Assembly (NCBI GenBank): GCA_963676635.1
Contig: OY781105.1
Coordinates: 372,001-436,000 of the forward strand
From: GCA-002708315 sp963676635
Lineage (GTDB): Bacteria > Bacteroidota > Bacteroidia > Bacteroidales > F082
Length of the DNA: 64,000 bases
Reading direction: 5' to 3'
Shown here: in pieces, positions 44,392-51,824 of the stretch
Numbering within the stretch: the stretch's first letter is position 1
How the letters are laid out: each line of letters starts with the position of its first letter
Program-made: the position numbers and the translations under genes
The notes under the pieces: model-generated
Told to the model about the DNA's origin: nothing
Database searches by the model: none
The model's input: only the letters and a program-made list of their open reading frames with translations

Positions 44392-45627
44392 TCAATATCC
44401 ACGCAAATCTTTTTCAATATATTCACATCGCCAGATATTAAAAAGAATTTCATCTTCCGGCGCATGGTCAGGTTCATTATTAATGAGGTCGTGTATTTTT
44501 TTCTGATATTCTGATGTCAGGTTATTTATATGTAGAACCTTTTTCTTGTGATAACAGTATGATACACCCTCAATAATAGTATTCAACCCGCTACACATGT
44601 CAGCCGAATGCTGCGATAACACTACCGCATAATAAATAACCGAATCTCCGACTAATTCCCTTATATACCCTTGTTCAGTTATCTGCGCATCAGGGTACAA
44701 CTTCCTGGTAATCATTTTACGATAACCTGATTTCTGAAATCTGTTTTTAAAATGAAAAGAGCAGTAGTTTATTGCTATGTCAGAATTATTTCGTGAGGCA
44801 TAATCCACAATTTCAAGTGCAGCAAGCTCTGATTCCAGCACCAATGGCCGCTCTGCCGGAATTATTGTATAACCTCTTTTCATAAAGTTTGAGACATTGT
44901 GCTTTGTAAGGCGCATGTGGTGCAGATTAAGGTTGGTTACCCCTGCGTCATACATCTGTGGCAACAACTTTTTTATTACCTCTTTTTCTTCTGGAACGGC
45001 TGGTATCTCAATGGCTATATTGGGAATTATCCCAGTGGCCTTTTTAACATTTTCAAGAGAAAATCCGGTTGCTCCTATATCGAAACGTATCTCATCCAAA
45101 CCCGCATCAGCAAGGCGTAGCATCTTCTCTTTGTCGGCCAGTATACCGTTTGTGTATAACCAGATATATGGTGTATTTGGTATCTTCTTAACGGCTTTCA
45201 GATATTCCAAAGTACGATCGAAATACAACAGAGGCTCGCCTCCGCTAAAGCTTACGCCTTTAAAATCAAAGTGTTTTATATACTCTGCATATTGCTCCGG
45301 AGTGTGGAATTCCATTCCCTGTGATGATGGTACTTCATCAGTGTTCTGGGCAGCCGGACAGTAGAAACAACATGCATTGCACTTATTAGTAATAAACAGA
45401 CAACTCCATTTTCCCTGGCCACAAATCCGGCATCCGGGGGATATACCTTTATAATATGGTTTTGTATCCTTAAAGAAAAAAGTTTCTAATTTGTCTGTTA
45501 GTTCGTCTCTTTGTCTCTGGAAGCCTGTAGCTTCATACTGGTTTAGCCAACGGAGGCTGCCCCATTGTCCGAATTCAATTCTGTTAGTATTATACAGTGA
45601 ATTCAGCCAGTTATAATAAGCTGACAT
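44392..45627 (-). CDS. Radical SAM protein of unknown function, 411 aa
   Basis: The iron-sulphur motif CNACCFYC (CxxxCxxC, first Cys about residue 83) and the SFSGGEPLLYF glycine motif place it in the radical SAM superfamily, which cleaves S-adenosylmethionine to a radical. A distinct N-terminal pair CRICGQGKWSC precedes the cluster by about 12 residues, and more cysteines occur near 300 and 340. It distantly resembles activating enzymes of the pyruvate formate-lyase type, but no glycyl-radical partner is nearby. It is alone between terminators and an XRE regulator. Substrate and reaction are unknown. Confidence 0.85.
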   Translation of the reverse strand: MSAYYNWLNSLYNTNRIEFGQWGSLRWLNQYEATGFQRQRDELTDKLETFFFKDTKPYYKGISPGCRICGQGKWSCLFITNKCNACCFYCPAAQNTDEVPSSQGMEFHTPEQYAEYIKHFDFKGVSFSGGEPLLYFDRTLEYLKAVKKIPNTPYIWLYTNGILADKEKMLRLADAGLDEIRFDIGATGFSLENVKKATGIIPNIAIEIPAVPEEKEVIKKLLPQMYDAGVTNLNLHHMRLTKHNVSNFMKRGYTIIPAERPLVLESELAALEIVDYASRNNSDIAINYCSFHFKNRFQKSGYRKMITRKLYPDAQITEQGYIRELVGDSVIYYAVVLSQHSADMCSGLNTIIEGVSYCYHKKKVLHINNLTSEYQKKIHDLINNEPDHAPEDEILFNIWRCEYIEKDLRGY

Positions 45628-45799
45628 TTAATAATATAATAAGTTTGAAATTGTGATTAAGCCGGGTAATGTATCAGCGTCAGCTTATAACTCAGAAAAG
45701 ATATAAAGAAACATAAGATATTCCTCCATATCATACAGTGCGGTGGTATTTACAATCTGAGATTTCATTCGGCGGTAAAGATACGGAAAATATTACCAG

Positions 45800-46351
45800 T
45801 TATACATTCCGTAAGCGTTGGAATTTGTAGGCGTAGAAATATTTATATGGTTTGCCATTGAGGACTTTAATTGTATTGGGGATGGTGAACATTACGTTAA
45901 GTATAAGGGCTGCATATATAGGGTAGGGTACTCCAGCGAATAACAATGCTATCGTGCCTGAAATCATAAAAATAAGCCACAATGATAGCTGGTAATTTAT
46001 TACATCCCGATAATGTTTTTTAATGCCTTTTATCTCATTCTTTTTCTTGTTCCATATAATAATACTGGGAAATATCAGAAAAAACAGAGAGCTAAAATGC
46101 AGAAGAGCAAGCCATATTCTATCATTCTCTTGCTCAAATTCCTGAGTTTGATCGGGTGCTGTATCAGTAAACAGACTGATGTCTACTTCCAGTGCTTTGG
46201 CAATCATCTGTAACGTATAGGCTCTTGGGTCTACTTCACCCTTTTCTATCCGTTGTATGGTTCGTGAGCTTACTTCTGTCATGTCAGCCAGATCTTCCTG
46301 TGTTAATCCTTTTTTTATTCTTAACTCTTTAATTAGTTTTCCAATTTCCAT
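45800..46351 (-). CDS. XRE-family regulator fused to a DUF4870-like membrane domain, 183 aa
   Basis: Residues about 1-60 form a helix-turn-helix (IKELRIKKGLTQEDLADMTEVSSRTIQRIE). The C-terminal half has three to four hydrophobic segments with the DUF4870 pattern (WLALLHFSSLFFLIFP and HYRDVINYQLSLWLIF). It is thus a membrane-bound DNA-binding protein. The frame opens to 46438, but the ATG at 46351 gives a normal start. It is probably self-regulating, but no target is visible. Confidence 0.87.
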   Translation of the reverse strand: MEIGKLIKELRIKKGLTQEDLADMTEVSSRTIQRIEKGEVDPRAYTLQMIAKALEVDISLFTDTAPDQTQEFEQENDRIWLALLHFSSLFFLIFPSIIIWNKKKNEIKGIKKHYRDVINYQLSLWLIFMISGTIALLFAGVPYPIYAALILNVMFTIPNTIKVLNGKPYKYFYAYKFQRLRNV

Positions 46352-46534
46352 TTTTCTGTTTTTATATACAGGCCAAAAGTAGATATGAAGCGGGTAACAT
46401 TCCAACCACTTTAACCCGACATTCAGACGACATTTCAATAATAATGCGATTTATAGCTCATTAATCTTTGCAGATATCTTATTATGCAAATATAATTATT
46501 AGGGAAATGCGCTCTTCTCTAAACAACCCCAACA

Positions 46535-46563
46535 TTGAACATTAAACCTTTTTACTATATTTG
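46535..46563 (+). promoter_or_regulatory. Possible promoter of the GNAT gene
   Basis: TTG at 46535-46537 is 18 bp before TATATTTG at 46556-46563 (TAnnTTTG). The gene start is 161 bp downstream, giving a long leader, so the link is uncertain. Confidence 0.45.
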
Positions 46564-46724
46564 AGGACGTAAAAAGAAACATTCTTAGATTAATTAATAA
46601 AATCTGTAAGGATTTATAACTCGGGTGTTAAGACCTCAAATTCGGTTAGTCTTAATGCCGGATTAACAAATAACGGGATCGGTATTTGCCTTAGTTTTTA
46701 ACACTGAACTTTAACAGGATTATC

Positions 46725-47300
46725 ATGGTAAGATTAATAATTGATTTGGAAACGGAATTAAAACAGCTGGAGCAGAATGATACTGCTGACATTTTCAACA
46801 CTATTGACAGTCAGAGGGAATATCTTGGACAATGGTTGCCCTTTGTGGAGCTTACCAAAGATATTTCAGTTACTAAGAAATTTGTGGATTCTGCGATTAA
46901 CAAGCCGGAAGAGACATTCGAATATACATTCACAATCTGGCGAAACAATGAGTTTATTGGAATTATAGGGTTTAAGGATACCGACAGGCAAAATCAAAAG
47001 ACAGAGATAGGCTACTGGCTTTCAGAAAAGTATCAAAGGCAGGGTATTATCACCAAGTCGGTTGCTAAACTATGTGATTATGCTTTTAACGATAAAGGTA
47101 TTAACAGAGTTCAGATTAAATGTGCTGTTGGTAACGAGCGTAGTAAAAGAATTCCGCAACGATTGGGATTTGTTTTGGAAGGTGTAGAAAGGGCAGGAGA
47201 ATTGCTTACAGGTAACATGTTTACGAATTTGGAGGTTTACAGTATGCTTGGGAAGGATTGGAGTAGTTTGAGGACTGAAGGTAAAAATCCCCAACTTTGA
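46725..47300 (+). CDS. GNAT N-acetyltransferase (RimL-like), 191 aa
   Basis: An acetyl-CoA-dependent acetyltransferase of the RimJ/RimL kind. Conserved parts are FIGIIGFKD (about 78-86), EIGYWLSEKYQRQGIITKSV (about 95-114, acetyl-CoA-binding motif) and NRVQIKCAVGNERSKRIPQRLGF (about 128-150). The substrate could be a ribosomal protein or another amine. It is flanked by two copies of CCCCAACWTTGAACATT, one of which overlaps its stop codon (47289-47305). A broken small gene lies just downstream. Confidence 0.9.
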   Translation: MVRLIIDLETELKQLEQNDTADIFNTIDSQREYLGQWLPFVELTKDISVTKKFVDSAINKPEETFEYTFTIWRNNEFIGIIGFKDTDRQNQKTEIGYWLSEKYQRQGIITKSVAKLCDYAFNDKGINRVQIKCAVGNERSKRIPQRLGFVLEGVERAGELLTGNMFTNLEVYSMLGKDWSSLRTEGKNPQL

Positions 47301-47325
47301 ACATTGGACTTTATACACATATAAC

Positions 47326-47568
47326 ATGATACATTATAACAAAAGAGTCAGAATTACAGCTACCTTAGTCTCATGGTTATTAGTAATTGAACTTGGAATT
47401 TTTGGTTATATCCCTTATCTGGATAATCCGGAATCTATTATGAATATTGTATTTGTGCTATTGTTTTCTTAAGTTATTTTAGCTTGTATATCATTTATAT
47501 GTGCTATTTCTTCCGATATTTGTGAGAGACGAGTTACAATCCATCCCAAAGAAAGCTCTTTAATATAA
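47326..47568 (+). pseudogene. Small two-helix membrane protein gene broken by an in-frame stop
   Basis: From the ATG at 47326 a 48-codon frame ends in TAA (47470-47472). The same frame then stays open for 31 more codons to a TAA at 47566-47568. Joined, the 79 residues form a coherent small membrane protein: helix 1 ITATLVSWLLVIELGIFGY, a short polar loop, helix 2 split exactly by the stop (IMNIVFVLLFS, then VILACISFICAIS), and a basic tail. One base change would restore it. I therefore read it as a nonsense-disrupted gene; a 48-aa product remains possible. The family is not recognised. Confidence 0.6.
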
Positions 47569-47656
47569 AGGAATAATCAGAAGTCCACCTAATCAATGAA
47601 TGAAAATCTAAGCTCCAAAAATGAATATAATTAATATTATGTCAAATAAAGATATC

Positions 47657-47693
47657 AAAAAAAAGGAGAGCAGAATTTTCTTCCACTCTCCTT
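47657..47693 (-). terminator. Intrinsic terminator of the TPR-gyrA transcript
   Basis: On the minus strand AAGGAGAG (47693-47686) pairs with CTCTCCTT (47670-47663) and T residues follow (plus-strand A-run 47657-47664). It lies 8 bp after the TPR gene stop codon. Confidence 0.9.
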
Positions 47694-47701
47694 GCATTTT
47701 A

Positions 47702-48844
47702 CTATTTGTCCTGTAGCTCTTTGAGCTTATCATTCATTCTTAAATTTGCATATGCTTCTTTTAATGCGCCAACAACGATTTCATCGTCTGGATTTATCTC
47801 ATGTGATTTTTCAAGATATGGTAAGGCCTGATGAAGATAACCTTCTGCCTCTTCTTTAAGAACTTCATATCTCTTCATTTCTTCATCACTCATGCCTAAA
47901 TCATTTGCTTCTTTATATATTTCAGATGCTTTATTAACGTATATGGCACCTAAGTTGAAAATTGCATCAGCAAACTCAGGATTAATTTCAACTGCTTTCT
48001 TATAATTTAGAATCGCATTTTCTTCATCTCCTAAGTTTTCATATGTTTGACCAAGTACTCTGTACAAATTCTCATTCAAAGGATCAGAAGCTATGGCATC
48101 TTGAAGACTTTTGATTAATTTGTCATCCTGACCTGTTTCCAGATAAAGCTGAGCTTGCTCCAGTTGCAGTGTATTGTTTTCAGGGAATAACTCCACACCC
48201 TTATCAAGTTTCTGCGCTGCTGCTAAGGTATCTCCTTGATTTTTCAATGACCTTGAGTAATATATATAGATATTAGGCTCATTAAAATTATAGTCTACAC
48301 ACTTCTGCAAATATTCATCAGCAATATCGTATTGTTCACCCATAACAGCACACATTCCAACATAATAAGCAGCAGCTGTATCTACTCTCCCACTTAGTTG
48401 AGCTATATCAAAAGCATTTTTAAAGCCTTCAACAGCTGCATTAAAATCTTGATTTTGATATGCTTCTGTTGCTGATCTGTAGAAAATATCAGGCATATAG
48501 ATAAGGAATTTTTCCCGATCGTTTTCGTACCTGTTCTTTTCATCATATTCTTTTGACTTTTTAAAAGATTCTGCTGCGATTACTGCGGCATCGCCATCAA
48601 CCAGATTATCAAATGCGCCAGTTGTATCAATAGCGATATTATAGTAAATCATTCCACGATAGAGCCATGTTTTTGCATCATTTTCAGTTTTAGGATGTTG
48701 AATTGCTTCGTTAATGGCTTCTAAAGCTTTATCATACTGGCCGTTTTGGCTATACATATACGCACTGGTACGTTTATTATTTTGCGCATAGCCTGATAAG
48801 CTGATAATTAAGCTTAAGCTGAATAAAATCAAAACTTTCTTCAT
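47702..48844 (-). CDS. Exported TPR-repeat protein, 380 aa
   Basis: A signal peptide (KKVLILFSLSLIISLSGYAQ) is followed by helical TPR repeats over most of the length; the clearest are ILNYKKAVEINPEFADAIFN and AEGYLHQALPYLEKSHEINP near the C-terminus, plus an N-terminal KALEAINEAIQHPK. It is a periplasmic interaction scaffold. It lies downstream of gyrA (83 bp), an arrangement I recall in other Bacteroidota. I chose the ATG at 48844; the frame also opens at 48871. Confidence 0.88.
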   Translation of the reverse strand: MKKVLILFSLSLIISLSGYAQNNKRTSAYMYSQNGQYDKALEAINEAIQHPKTENDAKTWLYRGMIYYNIAIDTTGAFDNLVDGDAAVIAAESFKKSKEYDEKNRYENDREKFLIYMPDIFYRSATEAYQNQDFNAAVEGFKNAFDIAQLSGRVDTAAAYYVGMCAVMGEQYDIADEYLQKCVDYNFNEPNIYIYYSRSLKNQGDTLAAAQKLDKGVELFPENNTLQLEQAQLYLETGQDDKLIKSLQDAIASDPLNENLYRVLGQTYENLGDEENAILNYKKAVEINPEFADAIFNLGAIYVNKASEIYKEANDLGMSDEEMKRYEVLKEEAEGYLHQALPYLEKSHEINPDDEIVVGALKEAYANLRMNDKLKELQDK

Positions 48845-48926
48845 GTTTATAAAATTTTTTATTAGTGGCAAATATATTGCTTTAACCCAATATTATGCCA
48901 AAAACTGCATTAATTTCAATTATTTA

Positions 48927-51488
48927 TTATATTTCTTCCGTTTCAGAAGAATTATTATCCTTCGTATTGTCCACATTATCAACTGAATCAGTAGAGTCGT
49001 CCTCCCCTCCTTCTCGGTTTTCTTCACTTTCTTCAACAGGAACGTTTTCAACCTTTGCTACAGCTGCAATCTCATCACCATCGTCGATTCTAATGAGCTT
49101 GACACCTTGTGTGGCTCGTCCCATTACTCTGAGGTCCTCTACAGCCATACGAATTGTGATTCCTGATTTATTTATAATCATCAGGTCATCCAGATCTGTA
49201 ACGTTTTTGATGGAAATAAGTTCCCCGGTTTTATCAGTAACATTCAGAGTTTTTACTCCTTTACCTCCCCTGTTAGTTATACGGTAGTCATCCAGTTCTG
49301 AGCGTTTTCCATAACCTTTTTCGCTCACAACAAGAATGGTATCTGTTTTGTCTTCAATACAGATCATTCCAATTACTTCATCTTTTTCATGACCAAGAGT
49401 AATACCTCGAACCCCTGCGGCATTACGACCCATTGGGCGTACCTTCTCTTCCTGGAATCTCACAACTTTCCCGCTTTTTACTGCCATCAAGACATCATTC
49501 TCACCATTTGTCAGTCTTGCGTTAATCAACTCATCACCTTCTTTTATAGTAATGGCGTTTATACCATTTTGTCGTGGACGAGAATACGCTTCGAGGGAAG
49601 TTTTCTTAATTACTCCCTTTTTAGTTGCTAGAATGATGTAGTTGTTATTGATATAATCCTCGTCTTTAAGATCTTTAGTATTTATAACTGCTTTTACCTT
49701 ATCATCGGGATCAATATGTATGAGGTTCTGAATTGCTCTTCCTTTCGAAGTTTTATTTCCTTCAGGAATTTCAAAAACTCTCATCCAAAATACTTTACCG
49801 TTTTCAGTAAAGAAAAGTATGTAATTATGATTAGTAGCAATAAAGAGGTGTTCCAGAAAGTCCTCATCGCGGGTTGTACTTCCTCGTGAGCCACGTCCTC
49901 CTCTTTTTTGCTGGCGATATTCAGTAAGTGGAGTACGTTTTATATACCCTAATCTTGAAATGGTTATTACAACCTGTTCGTCTGGGATTAGATCTTCCAT
50001 ACTGATATCTTCAGCAGTATAAACTACAGTAGAGCGGCGCTCATCACCATATTTTTCCTTAAGTTCGGTCAACTCATCCTTAATAATCTGCATTCTTCTG
50101 TCATAGCTGCCCAGAATATCTTTAAGATCAGTAATAAGTACCATGAGTTCTTCATAATCCTTTTTTATCTTCTCTCTTTCTAATCCTGTAAGCTTTTGCA
50201 GGCGCATATCAAGAATTGCCTTTGCCTGAATCTCAGATAAATTAAAACGTGTTATCAATCCTGTTTTCGCTTCTTCAGGATTTATTGAATTACGGATAAG
50301 TGTAATAATTTCGTCAAGGTTATCAAGAGCAATTAGTAATCCTTCAAGGATATGAGCTTTCTTTTCAGCTTCATTAAGTTCATATTGTGTACGACGAGTT
50401 ACAACTTCATGACGATGCTCAACGAAATAATATATAAGATCTTTTAGATTCAGCGTTTTTGGGCGTCCATTAACAAGCGCAACATTGTTTACACTGAAAG
50501 AGCTTTGTAATGCTGTCATCTGATAGAGTTTGTTCATTACAATGCTTGGTACAGCATCTCGTTTAAGATCATAAACAATACGCATACCATTTCTATCAGA
50601 CTCATCATTAATATCACTGATACCTTCTAATTTCTTCTCATTAACAAGATCAGCTGTTTTTCTGATCATCTCAGCTTTATTGACCTGATAAGGTATAGAA
50701 GTTGCTACCAGACGTTCGCGGCCTGACTTTGTTTCTTCTATTGCTATTTCCCCTCTCATCATCACACGGCCACGTCCGGTTTCGAATGCACTTTTTACTC
50801 CTTCATAGCCGTAAATGATTCCTCCTGTCGGGAAATCGGGAGCTTCAACTAATCTGATCAGATCAGTCATTTCAATCTCCCTGTTGTCAATATAAGCCAG
50901 AATGCCATCAACAACTTGTCCCAGATTATGAGGTGCCATGTTTGTGGCCATACCTACAGCAATTCCAGAGGCTCCATTTGCCAGTAAATTTGGAAAGGTA
51001 GTTGGAAGCACTACAGGCTCTTTTAATGAATCATCAAAGTTAAGCTGATGATCAACTGTGTCCTTATCTATATCCTGAAGCATTTCCTCTGCAATTTTAC
51101 GCAGACGTGCTTCTGTATAACGCATAGCAGCCGGACTATCACCGTCGACAGATCCAAAGTTACCCTGACCTTGTACCAAAGGATAACGTAATGACCAATC
51201 CTGTGCCATTCGTACCATGGTGTCGTATACTGATGTATCACCATGTGGGTGATACTTACCAAGCACCTCCCCTACTATTCTTGCTGATTTTTTATATGGT
51301 TTGTTTGAAAGTACTCCAATTTCATGCATGCCAAAAAGCACACGCCTGTGTACAGGTTTTAATCCATCGCGCACATCTGGTAAAGCCCTGGAAACAATTA
51401 CCGACATCGAATAATCGATATAGGCAGATTTCATTTGCTTCTCAATATTGACTTTTACAATCCTTTCTCCGTCATGTATATTTTCCAT
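48927..51488 (-). CDS. gyrA: DNA gyrase subunit A, 853 aa
   Basis: The breakage-rejoining subunit that introduces negative supercoils. The catalytic Tyr is Tyr124 in AAMRYTEARL. The GyrA box QKRGGRG (in QQKRGGRGSRG) shows it is gyrase, not topoisomerase IV ParC. The C-terminal blades end in an acidic tail (residues about 825-853). In the quinolone region, Thr85 and Ser86 stand at positions equal to E. coli Ser83 and Ala84, and Asp89 equals Asp87. Length is normal. It is divergent from clpC. Confidence 0.97.
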   Translation of the reverse strand: MENIHDGERIVKVNIEKQMKSAYIDYSMSVIVSRALPDVRDGLKPVHRRVLFGMHEIGVLSNKPYKKSARIVGEVLGKYHPHGDTSVYDTMVRMAQDWSLRYPLVQGQGNFGSVDGDSPAAMRYTEARLRKIAEEMLQDIDKDTVDHQLNFDDSLKEPVVLPTTFPNLLANGASGIAVGMATNMAPHNLGQVVDGILAYIDNREIEMTDLIRLVEAPDFPTGGIIYGYEGVKSAFETGRGRVMMRGEIAIEETKSGRERLVATSIPYQVNKAEMIRKTADLVNEKKLEGISDINDESDRNGMRIVYDLKRDAVPSIVMNKLYQMTALQSSFSVNNVALVNGRPKTLNLKDLIYYFVEHRHEVVTRRTQYELNEAEKKAHILEGLLIALDNLDEIITLIRNSINPEEAKTGLITRFNLSEIQAKAILDMRLQKLTGLEREKIKKDYEELMVLITDLKDILGSYDRRMQIIKDELTELKEKYGDERRSTVVYTAEDISMEDLIPDEQVVITISRLGYIKRTPLTEYRQQKRGGRGSRGSTTRDEDFLEHLFIATNHNYILFFTENGKVFWMRVFEIPEGNKTSKGRAIQNLIHIDPDDKVKAVINTKDLKDEDYINNNYIILATKKGVIKKTSLEAYSRPRQNGINAITIKEGDELINARLTNGENDVLMAVKSGKVVRFQEEKVRPMGRNAAGVRGITLGHEKDEVIGMICIEDKTDTILVVSEKGYGKRSELDDYRITNRGGKGVKTLNVTDKTGELISIKNVTDLDDLMIINKSGITIRMAVEDLRVMGRATQGVKLIRIDDGDEIAAVAKVENVPVEESEENREGGEDDSTDSVDNVDNTKDNNSSETEEI

Positions 51489-51524
51489 GAATAAAATCCT
51501 AATTTTCCTATTTTAAAAAACATA

Positions 51525-51532
51525 CAAAAGTA
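51525..51532 (-). promoter_or_regulatory. -7 box of gyrA
   Basis: On the minus strand TACTTTTG matches TAnnTTTG. No TTG is at the exact 19-bp distance. Confidence 0.45.
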
Positions 51533-51797
51533 CTAAAATTACTCCTATTATATAATCTTTTTTACTAACATTTACCTGTTTGTATTAACATGTCACTTAA
51601 TTGCTGATGTAAAGTATTTTTTTGAAATGGCTGATGCATACAGAGCCCTTGATATTATTGCTTTTCAAAGGTTATTTATATTTTATTGTGAATTTGAACA
51701 GTTGAAGTCCACTGATAATTTAACAAAGTTTAATAATATTATATACATATATTAATTGTTAATTTACGCTTTTACACACCTATTATATTCTTTTTAG

Positions 51798-51805
51798 TAA
51801 TTTTG
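51798..51805 (+). promoter_or_regulatory. -7 box of clpC
   Basis: TAATTTTG matches TAnnTTTG, 19 bp before the ATG. No clear -33 TTG is present at 19 bp. No heat-shock CIRCE-type repeat is seen, although clpC is often stress-induced. Confidence 0.5.
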
Positions 51806-51824
51806 CAGTTTAAAGTATGAATAT

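Larger units (their letters stand above)
51489..51824. other. Divergent gyrA-clpC promoter region
   Basis: A 336-bp gap. A minus-strand -7 box (TACTTTTG, 51532-51525) lies 37 bp before the gyrA start; a plus-strand -7 box (TAATTTTG, 51798-51805) lies 20 bp before clpC. No other gene or RNA is visible in this AT-rich stretch. Confidence 0.55.

Noticed and set aside
48927..51488. Topoisomerase IV subunit ParC
   Set aside because: The GyrA box QKRGGRG is present, which ParC lacks.
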